Source: Tissierellaceae bacterium
GTDB lineage: Bacteria > Bacillota > Clostridia > Tissierellales > Tissierellaceae
Direction of reading: 5' to 3'
DNA length: 64,000 bases
NCBI GenBank assembly: GCA_018434075.1
Contig: JAHDQA010000048.1
Location: 25,250-89,249 of the forward strand
Made by a program: the position numbers and the translations under genes. A model generated the notes under the pieces. The model had not been told where the DNA came from. It searched no databases and worked only from the letters and a program-made list of their open reading frames with translations. Within the stretch, counting starts at the first letter, position 1. Each line of letters starts with the position of its first letter. Positions 36,577 to 45,258 of the stretch are shown in pieces.

Positions 36577-36596
36577 CATAGCCAATGATGGCTATG
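36577..36596 (-). terminator. possible weak terminator between the CoA-binding gene and nadE
   Basis: A 7-bp stem CATAGCC/GGCTATG (36577-36583 with 36590-36596). On the minus strand it stands downstream of the CoA-binding gene and upstream of nadE, but it lacks a proper T tract. Confidence 0.35.
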
Positions 36597-36618
36597 CAAT
36601 TGAAACATTTTACTAAAT

Positions 36619-37023
36619 TTAGTTTTCCATTGCTTTAAGAGTTGCATATATGCAATCCTCTATTATATAAGATAACCCTAGTTCATCTGCTTTCTTAAGA
36701 ACTTCTTCATCATATGATCCAGGTTGGAAAAATACAAGCTCAATATCTTTTTCTTTTATTTCATCTAATACATTTAAACTGATTTTAGGTGCAACTACCA
36801 TGTCCACTACATCAATTTTATCAGGAATATCTCCAATGGAATGATATATCTTTACCCCTTCGATTTCATCATAGTTTGGACTAACTCCATATACATTGTA
36901 TCCGTGTTCACCTAATATTTTCCAAATCTTATATCCGTATCTGTCTTTCTTTGCAGTTACACCTATTACTGCCCAATTCTTTAAGTTTAGCATTTGTTCT
37001 TTTAAGCTTTCATAACCTCTCAT
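36619..37023 (-). CDS. CoA-binding domain protein (YccU-like)
   Basis: 134 aa from the ATG at 37023, with GAGGTG 6 bp upstream; the longer frame (to 37107) overlaps the YigZ gene and lacks a ribosome site. Single Rossmann-like CoA-binding domain as in succinyl-CoA synthetase alpha: NWAVIGVTAKKDRYGYKIW, YNVYGVSPNYDEIEG, DMVVAPKISLNVLDEI and FFQPGSYDEEVL. Physiological role unknown. Confidence 0.85.
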   Translation of the reverse strand: MRGYESLKEQMLNLKNWAVIGVTAKKDRYGYKIWKILGEHGYNVYGVSPNYDEIEGVKIYHSIGDIPDKIDVVDMVVAPKISLNVLDEIKEKDIELVFFQPGSYDEEVLKKADELGLSYIIEDCIYATLKAMEN

Positions 37024-37063
37024 CTTAATCACCTCGCATAAATATATACCCATTTTAAAGTCA

Positions 37064-37702
37064 TTATTCAACTGAAAATGGTTTGTATAAAACATTAATT
37101 TTTTCAATATTTACTTCACCATTTGTAGCATCTATAAGTCTACGTAAAATATGATCTTCTTTATCCATTTCAATTGCAATCTCAATAGATATTTTATCTA
37201 AATAGCTTGAGTTCTCTACTAATAAATTTTGTTCTTTTATCAATTTATCTACTATGTTCTTATGGCTGTAATTGATTGTCAGTCTATAAATGGAATGCTT
37301 TTTCATAATTGCTATCTTTGAATCTAGGATAGCTCCTAGTGCAGCGTTTGTATATGCTCTCACCAATCCGCCTTTACCTAACTTTACTCCTCCAAAATAT
37401 CGAGTAACAATAATGAGGGTGTTGGTTAACTCTTTGTTTTTAATGATTTGTAATATTGGAAGTCCTGCAGTTCCAGAAGGCTCTCCATCATCGCTAAATT
37501 TCTCTATTAGATTAGAATTAGATATAACATATGCATAGCAATTATGTGTTGCATCTTTATATAGTTCTGAAATTTCATCGACTATATCAATAGCTTGCTG
37601 TTGAGTTTGAATAGGAAATGATGATGCTATGAATTTCGATTTGCTAATTTCCAACTCAGCTTTCCCATTTTTATAAAGTGTTCTATAAATTAAATTCTTC
37701 AT
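37064..37702 (-). CDS. YigZ/IMPACT family protein (UPF0029)
   Basis: 212 aa, two domains: N-terminal UPF0029/IMPACT fold with SKFIASSFPIQTQQQAIDIV, ATHNCYAYVI, FSDDGEPSGTAGLPIL and VTRYFGGVKLGKGGLVRAY, and C-terminal DUF1949 (LTINYSHKNIVDKLIKEQN). Function not settled; the eukaryotic relative regulates translation through GCN1. Located between hflX and the CoA-binding gene. Confidence 0.9.
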   Translation of the reverse strand: MKNLIYRTLYKNGKAELEISKSKFIASSFPIQTQQQAIDIVDEISELYKDATHNCYAYVISNSNLIEKFSDDGEPSGTAGLPILQIIKNKELTNTLIIVTRYFGGVKLGKGGLVRAYTNAALGAILDSKIAIMKKHSIYRLTINYSHKNIVDKLIKEQNLLVENSSYLDKISIEIAIEMDKEDHILRRLIDATNGEVNIEKINVLYKPFSVE

Positions 37703-37734
37703 AAATCATCCTCTAGTTCTAATTTAATGAAAAT

Positions 37735-38835
37735 TCATTTTTTTATTGACGTCAATTTCTCTTGGATTCGCTCCAATAAATTGTCTATATCATTATCATC
37801 TAGTGCGGAAATAAATATCCTATCATCCAAATTGTTCATATTGAATACCAATTCAGTCTTTGAAGTCTTGTCTATTTTATTCAAAACGTTGATCATTGGA
37901 ATTTGATTAGCTCCTAGCTCCTTTATTATATCTAGTGTGGTCTTTACCTGAAGATCAATATTTTTATTTGATGAGTCTATTACATGAATAAGCAAATCTG
38001 CATATTTTATTTCTTCCAGAGTGCTCTTAAAAGCTTCTACCAGTTTTGTTGGGAGTTTTGAAACAAAACCTACAGTGTCTACAAATATTACTTCCATTCC
38101 ATTTGCCAATTTTGCCTTTCTATGGGCAGTATCTAATGTTGCAAATAGCATGTCTTCAGAATAAACTTTCTTATCAGTAGAAGAATGTTTTCTAATTATT
38201 TGGTTTAGTATAGTTGATTTTCCCGAGTTTGTATATCCGACTAATGCAACTACGGGTATGTTGGAAGATGTTCTTTTTTTTCTCTTTAATTCCCTTTCGC
38301 GTTCAATCTGTTCTAACTTGAGTTCTATGTTGTTAATCTTTTTTTGTATGTGCCTTCTGTCTGTTTCAAGCTTTTGTTCCCCAGGCCCTCTAGTCCCTAT
38401 TCCTCCTCCTTCTCTTGATAGATAGTCTCTCATTCCAGTCAATCTTGGCATAAAGTATTTTAGTTGTGCCAATTCTACTTGAAGCTTGCCCTCCTTGGAT
38501 ATAGCTCTTTTTGAAAAAATATCTAATATGAGGGTAGTTCTATCAATTATTTTCTTATTTATGACATCTTCTAGATTTCTTAATTGTGCAGGTGAAAGTT
38601 CATTATTAAACACAATCAAGTCTACGTCCATTTTATCAGATATATCTTTTATTTCATCAACTTTCCCTTTCCCAATATAATATTTGGAATCTATTCTTTC
38701 TCTTTTCTGAACTACACTCGCTAAAACCTCTCCTCCAGCAGCTTTCACTAATTCTTTTAATTCGTCTAATGAATCTTCGATATCTTCACTAGGCAATTCC
38801 ACACCGACTATCAGAGTCTTTTCTATATTTTCCAT
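37735..38835 (-). CDS. hflX: GTPase HflX
   Basis: Ribosome-associated GTPase that splits stalled 70S ribosomes under stress. 366 aa. N-terminal HflX domain (VDLIVFNNELSPAQLRNLE), glycine-rich linker (REGGGIGTRGPGEQKLETDR), then G domain with P-loop GYTNSGKST, DTVGFVSKLP and NKID (in VLNKIDKTSK). It diverges from the PBP1A gene across a 172-bp promoter region. Confidence 0.95.
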   Translation of the reverse strand: MENIEKTLIVGVELPSEDIEDSLDELKELVKAAGGEVLASVVQKRERIDSKYYIGKGKVDEIKDISDKMDVDLIVFNNELSPAQLRNLEDVINKKIIDRTTLILDIFSKRAISKEGKLQVELAQLKYFMPRLTGMRDYLSREGGGIGTRGPGEQKLETDRRHIQKKINNIELKLEQIERERELKRKKRTSSNIPVVALVGYTNSGKSTILNQIIRKHSSTDKKVYSEDMLFATLDTAHRKAKLANGMEVIFVDTVGFVSKLPTKLVEAFKSTLEEIKYADLLIHVIDSSNKNIDLQVKTTLDIIKELGANQIPMINVLNKIDKTSKTELVFNMNNLDDRIFISALDDNDIDNLLERIQEKLTSIKK

Positions 38836-38913
38836 TTAAACACCACTTTTCAAAAATATTATAGCATTAATATGTTTATTATACTATATTTCTGCACTGT
38901 AATATGCAATACT

Positions 38914-38941
38914 TTTACAGATTCGATTATTATGTTATAAT
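38914..38941 (+). promoter_or_regulatory. sigma-A-type promoter of the PBP1A gene
   Basis: TTTACA (38914-38919), 16 bp, then TATAAT (38936-38941), with TG one base before the -10 (extended -10). It lies 66 bp upstream of the TTG start. Confidence 0.75.
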
Positions 38942-39007
38942 TATCAAAGTAATTCACTATTTAACATTTTAACATTTATTTTCTTTATAGAAAGTGAGGG
39001 CTACAAT

Positions 39008-41875
39008 TTGAAAACTCTTAAAATAATATTACTTTCATTGTTGTTCTTAGGCATATTGTTGTCAGGTATTATGGGTATTGGCATAGTTGGAATTATTAAA
39101 GAAGCTCCAGAGATAGATCCAACTACAATAGTTTCTTCATTAAATCAAACTTCAACAATATATGACTTGGAAGGAAATGTAGTAGAAAAGATACAAGCAG
39201 AAGAATTAAGGACTGTCGTAAGTATAAATAAAATGCCTAAATACTTATTAGATGCTTTCGTGGCAATTGAAGATGAAAGGTTCTACGAGCACCCAGGCGT
39301 TGACATAAGAGGTATAGGAGCTGCAGTGATTGACAATATCAAAAGCGGTAGTCTCCGCGGTGGTAGCACGATAACTCAGCAATTAGTCAAAAATGTCTAT
39401 CTGACTAATGATGTTTCAATTACTAGAAAAGTTAAAGAGGCTTATCTAGCATTGCAAGTAGAAAAAGTATTGACTAAAGAGCAAATTCTGGAGGCATATT
39501 TAAATAGAAATTATTTTGGTCAAAATGCTTATGGCGTACAAGAAGCAGCGAGAACTTATTTTTCTAAAGATGTTGAAGATCTAACTTTAGCTGAATCTGC
39601 AATGCTTGCGGGAATTGTAAAAAGTACAAGTAATTATCAACCATATTATAGAGTAAAACCTGAGGAATTCGACCCTACAACAGATTTCCAAGTTGGTGAA
39701 ATAGAAGTTTTAGGCGAAAAATATATATGTGTGTTCAATGAAAAATCTGTAAGCAGGCAAAGAATCGTTTTACAAAAAATGTTAGAATTAGGCAAAATAA
39801 CACAAGACCAATATAATGAAGCTATAAACCAAGATATAAAAATGAGCATTAAACCCGAACAAAAAAAAATAGCTGATATAACTTCATATTTTACAGATAT
39901 GGTAAAGAATGATGTTGTAGATAAGCTAATGGAGGTTAATGGCTATACTTTAGAGCAAGCTCAAGATCTTCTTTATACAGGTGGTTTGAGTATATATGCG
40001 ACTATAGATCTAAAGATGCAAAGACAGTTAGAAGATATTTATGATAATTTCTTAGAGATTTTGATCGGAAATACTTCTGGCTATAAAAATCCTGTATTAA
40101 TTGATTGGTCTAGCAATAGATCAGGTGACATAGTTGATTCAAATGGCAATATTATATTTTATAGAAAAAGCAATTTAATGACTGAAGATTTAAACTTAAT
40201 ATTGACTTCAAATGAATATGCATTTGAGAATGGTAACTTAATAATAAACAGCAAGAAAATTACGCCATACGAAAAACATTTTGATATTGCAGATTTTTAT
40301 ACTGTTGATGAAGATAAGAATTTAATAACCCATACTGTTGGTTCTGTAATGATTGATGAAAGTAAATATAAAGTGGATGATGGGAAAATTGTCATTGATA
40401 AATCTTATTTAGATTCCAATCAAGACTTCTTTGAATTAGTTGATGGAAATCTAATATTAAATAATAAATATTATTATGTCCAAAAACAAGGTATAGTACA
40501 ACCACAATCAGCAACCATCACTATTGATTACAGAACAGGCTATATAAAAGCTGTGGTAGGCGGAAGAGATGTTAAAGGGTCTCGTATTTTAAATAGAGCC
40601 ACTGATTCTCAAAGACAACCTGGTTCTGCCATTAAGCCAATCGCTGTATATTGGCCAGCACTAAATTCTAGTTACACTGCTGCTAGTGTAATAGACGATG
40701 TTCCATATTATAATGCTAGCGGAGAACTTTGGCCTAAAAACTGGTACTCAGGTTATAGAGGACTCCATACGTTAAGAAAAAGTGTTGAACAATCTGTCAA
40801 TGTGAATTCTGTAAAAGTACTAAAAGATATTGGAATTGATACTTCAATCTCTTTCTTAAATAAATTAGGTATTGATAAAAGCATTGTAACTGCAAAAGAT
40901 AATCCTAATATTAATGATGAAAATTTATCAGCTTTGGGATTAGGTGGTATGAGCAAAGGTCTTACTCCATTGGAACTAACTGCTGCATATGGAGCTATAG
41001 CAAATAAAGGGGTATATGTTGTACCTATATCTTTTACTAAAGTCTTAGATAAGAATGGAAATGTTCTAATAGATAATGTTCCTGAGGAAAATAGAATTAC
41101 TTCTGAACAAGTGGCATATATAATGGGAGATATATTAAGAACCACTGTTACAAATGGTATTGCTTCTAGGGCAAAACTTCCTAATATGGCAGTGGCTGGT
41201 AAAACTGGAACTACGCAAAATCAAGCTGATATTTGGTTTGTGGGTTATACACCATATTATGTAACTGGAACTTGGATTGGAAATGATATGCCTAAAATAA
41301 CGCTATCTAAAGGTAGTAGTACTGCTGCAATGCTGTGGAAACATATAAATACTGTTATACATGATGGTTTGGAGAGTAAAATGAGTTTTCCAAGACCTGA
41401 TGGTATTGTGACTAAAACTATTTGCACTCAGTCAGGGTTGCTCCCATCTGAACTTTGTTCTAAAGATCCAAGAGGAACAGTGAGAGAGGAACTCTTCGTA
41501 AGCGGAACAGAACCTACTACATCGTGCACTACGCATGTAGAATTAATGATTGATAAAACAAATGGCAAAATAGCAAATGAATTTTGCCCGATTGAAAATG
41601 TAGAATCTAGAGTATTTATAAAAAGAAATCCACCATATGTTCCATCTGAAAATGGAGGTATAGCACCAAGCGATTATATATACGAAGCACCAACAGAAAT
41701 TTGTACTGATCATAATGAATCAACCATTGTCGTTCCTCCAATAGAAGAGCCTCAAAACCCTGAAGAACCTATGGAACCAGAAAACCCAATTGATAATGGT
41801 AATGGTAACAATGACAATAATGGCAACAATAACGGTAATAGTAATCTACCACCCGGAGATGAAAATAATCCATAA
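39008..41875 (+). CDS. class A penicillin-binding protein 1A (bifunctional glycosyltransferase/transpeptidase)
   Basis: Membrane-anchored peptidoglycan synthase. 955 aa from a TTG at 39008 with GAGGG upstream. One N-terminal membrane segment (about 5-30), GT51 glycosyltransferase (about 50-230; catalytic Glu88 in EDERFYEH), a linker with about 130 extra residues (350-490), then transpeptidase with SxxK SAIK (540-543), SxN SVN (596-598) and KTGT (732-735). The last 50 residues are a low-complexity Pro/Glu/Asn/Gly tail. It is one of very few plus-strand genes, with its own promoter, and ends in a hairpin shared with folD. Confidence 0.95.
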   Translation: MKTLKIILLSLLFLGILLSGIMGIGIVGIIKEAPEIDPTTIVSSLNQTSTIYDLEGNVVEKIQAEELRTVVSINKMPKYLLDAFVAIEDERFYEHPGVDIRGIGAAVIDNIKSGSLRGGSTITQQLVKNVYLTNDVSITRKVKEAYLALQVEKVLTKEQILEAYLNRNYFGQNAYGVQEAARTYFSKDVEDLTLAESAMLAGIVKSTSNYQPYYRVKPEEFDPTTDFQVGEIEVLGEKYICVFNEKSVSRQRIVLQKMLELGKITQDQYNEAINQDIKMSIKPEQKKIADITSYFTDMVKNDVVDKLMEVNGYTLEQAQDLLYTGGLSIYATIDLKMQRQLEDIYDNFLEILIGNTSGYKNPVLIDWSSNRSGDIVDSNGNIIFYRKSNLMTEDLNLILTSNEYAFENGNLIINSKKITPYEKHFDIADFYTVDEDKNLITHTVGSVMIDESKYKVDDGKIVIDKSYLDSNQDFFELVDGNLILNNKYYYVQKQGIVQPQSATITIDYRTGYIKAVVGGRDVKGSRILNRATDSQRQPGSAIKPIAVYWPALNSSYTAASVIDDVPYYNASGELWPKNWYSGYRGLHTLRKSVEQSVNVNSVKVLKDIGIDTSISFLNKLGIDKSIVTAKDNPNINDENLSALGLGGMSKGLTPLELTAAYGAIANKGVYVVPISFTKVLDKNGNVLIDNVPEENRITSEQVAYIMGDILRTTVTNGIASRAKLPNMAVAGKTGTTQNQADIWFVGYTPYYVTGTWIGNDMPKITLSKGSSTAAMLWKHINTVIHDGLESKMSFPRPDGIVTKTICTQSGLLPSELCSKDPRGTVREELFVSGTEPTTSCTTHVELMIDKTNGKIANEFCPIENVESRVFIKRNPPYVPSENGGIAPSDYIYEAPTEICTDHNESTIVVPPIEEPQNPEEPMEPENPIDNGNGNNDNNGNNNGNSNLPPGDENNP

Positions 41876-41912
41876 AAAAATCAACCTTGTTTAAATCAAG
41901 GTTGATTTTTTT
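41874..41912. terminator. bidirectional terminator between PBP1A and folD
   Basis: A 16-bp perfect stem (41874-41889 with 41897-41912, A-run plus TCAACCTTG/CAAGGTTGA plus T-run, 7-nt loop). It works in both directions and encodes the last residues of FolD. Confidence 0.9.
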
Positions 41913-42748
41913 ATGGACGCTTTTACTACATTTTCTAATAAGACGCATGTTGTTATGCTACCAACTCCACCTGGTACTGGAGTAATCATTCCTACATTAT
42001 TTACAACATCCTCAAAGTCAACATCCCCTGATAATTTCCCATCTTTGTCTTGACTCACACCAACATCAATCACTATAGAATTATTTGTAAAATAGTCTTT
42101 ATTAAAATATTTTGCACGTCCTAATGCCGTTACTACAATGTCAGAGTTCTTAGTTATTTTCTTTAAATCATTAGTCTTTGAGTGGCAAATTGTCACAGTA
42201 GCATTGTTGGATAATAGCATCATAGATAAAGGTTTCCCGACAACCATCGATCTATTGATTACAGCAACTGTTTTGCCATCTAATTCAATTCCACTATTTA
42301 ATATGGCCAATAATGCTGCTTTAGATGTACATGGTGTAAAACCACTGTAATCACCTTCAAATATCCTCTCTAAATTAAGAGGATGCATACAATCAACATC
42401 TTTATTGACATTTATTGAATTTCTAATTAAATTTTCATCTATATGTTTTGGTAGCGGTCTAAATAAAAGAATTCCAGATATGGTTGTATCTTCATTGAGT
42501 TGATTAATAATTTGTTGTAGTTCTTCAGTACTTATATTGTTGTCAAGTGTGAAATTTTTTGTTTCAATATTCACTTCTGTACATGATTTCATAATGCTCT
42601 TTTCATATGAAATATCTCCTGCGTTGTTGCCTAATCTTACAATCGCAAGTTTGGGAATATTATTTTCTTTTCTGAGATGTTCAACTTGTATTATGATGTC
42701 TTCTTTTATTTCTTTAGCTATCATTTTACCATCTATTATTAATCCCAT
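41891..42748 (-). CDS. folD: methylene-THF dehydrogenase/methenyl-THF cyclohydrolase FolD
   Basis: Bifunctional one-carbon enzyme interconverting 5,10-methylene-, methenyl- and 10-formyl-THF. 285 aa, usual length. Motifs: SYEKSIMKSCTEV (catalytic Tyr/Lys region), GILLFRPLPKHID, DVDCMHPLN, the NADP-binding MVVGKPLSMMLL, and PVPGGVGSIT. The stop codon and final residues lie in the terminator arm shared with the PBP1A gene. Confidence 0.96.
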   Translation of the reverse strand: MGLIIDGKMIAKEIKEDIIIQVEHLRKENNIPKLAIVRLGNNAGDISYEKSIMKSCTEVNIETKNFTLDNNISTEELQQIINQLNEDTTISGILLFRPLPKHIDENLIRNSINVNKDVDCMHPLNLERIFEGDYSGFTPCTSKAALLAILNSGIELDGKTVAVINRSMVVGKPLSMMLLSNNATVTICHSKTNDLKKITKNSDIVVTALGRAKYFNKDYFTNNSIVIDVGVSQDKDGKLSGDVDFEDVVNNVGMITPVPGGVGSITTCVLLENVVKASIKKSTLI

Positions 42749-42776
42749 ATTTACACCCCTCGAACTTTATAAATAA

Positions 42777-42798
42777 AAGTGCTTTAGAAAAAGCACTT
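42777..42798 (-). terminator. hairpin at the end of the NlpC/P60 gene
   Basis: Stem AAGTGCTTT/AAAGCACTT (42777-42785 with 42790-42798) overlapping the stop codon, with a short T-rich tail on the minus strand. Confidence 0.6.
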
Positions 42799-43834
42799 AT
42801 TTAACTATTCTTCTAGCTGTTACATAGCGTCCACTGTACCATCCAGATAAAATAGTATCTATTCTAACCCTGCCTTTGCCAGAAGAAGCGTGTATCATAT
42901 TCCCTTCTCCAATATACAACCCTACATGCGAAATATTGCTTCCCACAGTATTAAAAAACACCAAATCTCCAGGCCTTAACTCAGATTTGCTTATTTTAAT
43001 TCCTGCTGATACTTGATATCTTGAAGATCTAGGTAGCACAATACCTAGAACATTTTTATATATTGAATATGTAAATCCAGAGCAATCAAAACTATTGGGT
43101 CCGGCTGAGCCATATACATATGGCTTTCCAATCAAACTATATGCCTTTGTAACAACATTTGTTATATTCTCGCTTACCGATCTAGATGTACCTCTACTAG
43201 CTGCTTCAGATGTTTTATACAAATTAATTAAAGATTTTCCAACGATGAAAATATTTCCCTTCTTGTCAGAAACTTTATACTTTCCATCTTTATAATCTAT
43301 AATAGATACGCTTTCATTTTTAATCAAAGCTAAATATTTTCCATCATTTTTTACTACTTTATCATCTGTTGCATATCCGTAAGTTATGTTCTGTTTCTCA
43401 ATGCGTTTTAAAGATGAAAATTCAATAAATCCAGACTTATTGTTGTTTGAATATGTAAAAAAACCAAAATTATTATTCGTCTTTTTTAAAGTAACAACAG
43501 TGCCTGCTTTAATAGTATCAATAACCTCTGAGTCGTAAGAAGCTTCGGCATAGACTTTTGTATCAGAAATACTTTCATACTCATTGGTACTTCTCGTTGT
43601 TCTAATCATGACATTTTTGGGTATCAAATACAATGTGCCATCTTTGTTTACTTGATATGAATCTTTATTTTCTTTGATTAATACTACTTTTTCTCCATCT
43701 TCAAAAGTTTGAACAGATTTTTCCTCTTCTTTAACCGTATAGTCTGTAACAAAAACACCTGCGTCTTTAAATCCAAAACCAATTACAACGACAAATAAAA
43801 CTAACATAATTGTATTGTATATTCTGTTTCTCAA
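42797..43834 (-). CDS. NlpC/P60 cell-wall endopeptidase with SH3-type domains
   Basis: Predicted exported gamma-D-glutamyl-L-diamino acid endopeptidase. 345 aa. N-terminal membrane or signal segment (about 8-24), a bacterial SH3-like region (about 90-145, KVYAEASYDSEVIDTI...), a second beta-rich part, then NlpC/P60 at about 225-345 with catalytic Cys251 (SFDCSGFTY), His303 (ISHVGLYIG) and His315 (MIHASS). The signal peptide has no clear cleavage site, so it could stay anchored. Confidence 0.9.
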   Translation of the reverse strand: MRNRIYNTIMLVLFVVVIGFGFKDAGVFVTDYTVKEEEKSVQTFEDGEKVVLIKENKDSYQVNKDGTLYLIPKNVMIRTTRSTNEYESISDTKVYAEASYDSEVIDTIKAGTVVTLKKTNNNFGFFTYSNNNKSGFIEFSSLKRIEKQNITYGYATDDKVVKNDGKYLALIKNESVSIIDYKDGKYKVSDKKGNIFIVGKSLINLYKTSEAASRGTSRSVSENITNVVTKAYSLIGKPYVYGSAGPNSFDCSGFTYSIYKNVLGIVLPRSSRYQVSAGIKISKSELRPGDLVFFNTVGSNISHVGLYIGEGNMIHASSGKGRVRIDTILSGWYSGRYVTARRIVK

Positions 43835-44093
43835 AATCTACACCCCTTTGTCTTCTTAATTGCCCTATTAGTTAAATTATAATTTACTACGTCGAATTAT
43901 ACAACACAATTATTACAAAATGATTACAAAAATAAATCTATTTTTTAACAATATAATTATGTTAGCTTATTACCGCAATACGATTTCAATCCCATAATAG
44001 TAAAAACTATTTTCAAATAATTTTTCAGAAAATAGTTTGCACATGCCTAGCATAATTAGCTAATTAATCATAAGCGAGAGCGCAAATTAAAAA
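43835..44093. other. intergenic region between the NlpC/P60 gene and the rnpB terminator
   Basis: About 260 bp with no convincing open frame. It must hold the promoter of the NlpC gene. An 11-bp inverted repeat AAACTATTTTC/GAAAATAGTTT (44004-44014 with 44028-44038) followed on the minus strand by TTTTTAC resembles a second terminator behind rnpB. Nothing else is recognised. Confidence 0.6.
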
Positions 44094-44124
44094 GAGCTGA
44101 TTATGGGACTACCATAATCAGCTC
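44094..44124 (-). terminator. terminator of rnpB
   Basis: Perfect 13-bp stem GAGCTGATTATGG/CCATAATCAGCTC (44094-44106 with 44112-44124), followed on the minus strand by TTTTTAATTT. Confidence 0.88.
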
Positions 44125-44130
44125 ATGTAA

Positions 44131-44460
44131 CGAGTAAGTCTGTAAGCCGTGTTCTGTTTATATGGTCATCTATCTAGGCACATTGTCGCCAATATGCTCA
44201 AGCGACCTACCTTTGGAGCGATAGCGAGCAACTATCTTTAGTAGCTCCTACTTGGTCTTGCTCCAGATGGGGTTTACATAGCCACTTAGTCACCTAAATG
44301 CTGGTGAGCTCTTACCTCACCTTTCCACCCTTGCCATTAAAGGCGGTTTATTTCTGTTGCACTATCCTTAGGGTCACCCCCACTGGGTATTACCCAGCAT
44401 CTTGCTCTGTGGAGCACGGACTTTCCTCATGCTCTCGCATGCGACCATACAACTTACTCC
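44131..44460 (-). ncRNA. rnpB: RNase P RNA component (class A-like)
   Basis: Catalytic RNA of RNase P, about 330 nt on the minus strand. Universal blocks are seen: GAGGAAAGTCCGTGCTCC near the 5' end, AACAGAAA with ACCGCC, AGGTGAGGTAAGAGCTCACC, GGCTATGTAAACCCC and the 3' AACACGGCTTACAG. Terminal pairing GAGTAAGT (5') with ACTTACTC (3') defines the ends. It has its own extended -10 promoter and a terminator. The arrangement looks like class A rather than the Bacillus class B, judged by eye. Confidence 0.95.
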
Positions 44461-44467
44461 TGATATT

Positions 44468-44476
44468 ATTATACCA
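44468..44476 (-). promoter_or_regulatory. extended -10 promoter of rnpB
   Basis: Minus strand TGGTATAAT (TGn-TATAAT), placing the transcript start at about 44461, where the RNase P RNA begins. The -35 is weak. Confidence 0.65.
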
Positions 44477-44533
44477 CAAACACAAATTCAAATAAATAGT
44501 CTAACTTAAACTCGGGAAAGAATTTACATAATT

Positions 44534-45247
44534 TTATTCTTTTTTATAATATAATATGCACCCGCAATTTTCACATAAAATTATATCATCATTTTTTTGT
44601 AAAAAATCAAAGTATGATGTAGGTAATATCATTCCACATGAAGAACAAGCTTTGTCTTTAACTATTGCTACAGCTTTTTTTCTCTTTGCTTTAATTTTTT
44701 CGTATTTCAATAATTTGTCTACTGATATGATTTCTTTTAATGTCAGTATCTGATATTTTAAGCCGACTATTTCCTGCTTTAAATCACTTATTTTTAAATC
44801 ATATTTTTTAATCAAATTCCCTAATTCTTCAGAAATTTCGTTGATCTTATCTTTAGTTTTAACAATTTTATTATTTATTTTATCCTCATTTATCATTATG
44901 TCAAGAATTTCTAATTCTGCGGTATCTATTTTTTCTTCATAATTCTCAACGGATGATATAAAATGTTCATATTGTTTGTTATCTATTACATTGGCTTTTT
45001 CAAAACTATTCTTTAAATTACTAAGTTTATATTTCATATCCTCTAATTGGTTTTCTTTTCTTCTTAACTCAGTTTGATTATCATTAATAATCTTATGTAA
45101 GTTTTCTAGTTCCAATTGATATCTTTGTTTTTCATCATTTCTCTTTTGTATATCAAGTCTTCTTTCTATATGTTCCAATTCTTTTTCTTTTAAATCCAAT
45201 TCTAAATATAAATTATCAAGTTGATATATTAAATCTAAGTCCCTCAT
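44534..45247 (-). CDS. coiled-coil C4 zinc-ribbon protein (DUF164-like)
   Basis: 237 aa. Residues about 10-180 are a long antiparallel coiled coil (many Leu/Glu/Lys heptads), followed by a C-terminal zinc ribbon, CSSCGMILP ... CENCGCILYY. The family is conserved in bacteria, but function is not established; it is often next to the nif3 gene, as here (11 bp). Probably cytosolic and nucleic-acid associated (inference). Confidence 0.82.
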   Translation of the reverse strand: MRDLDLIYQLDNLYLELDLKEKELEHIERRLDIQKRNDEKQRYQLELENLHKIINDNQTELRRKENQLEDMKYKLSNLKNSFEKANVIDNKQYEHFISSVENYEEKIDTAELEILDIMINEDKINNKIVKTKDKINEISEELGNLIKKYDLKISDLKQEIVGLKYQILTLKEIISVDKLLKYEKIKAKRKKAVAIVKDKACSSCGMILPTSYFDFLQKNDDIILCENCGCILYYKKE

Positions 45248-45258
45248 ATTTTCTCCTC

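Noticed and set aside
43835-44093. A small RNA gene or attachment site in the gap before rnpB
   Set aside because: Only inverted repeats of terminator type are seen; no tRNA, integrase or known RNA motif.
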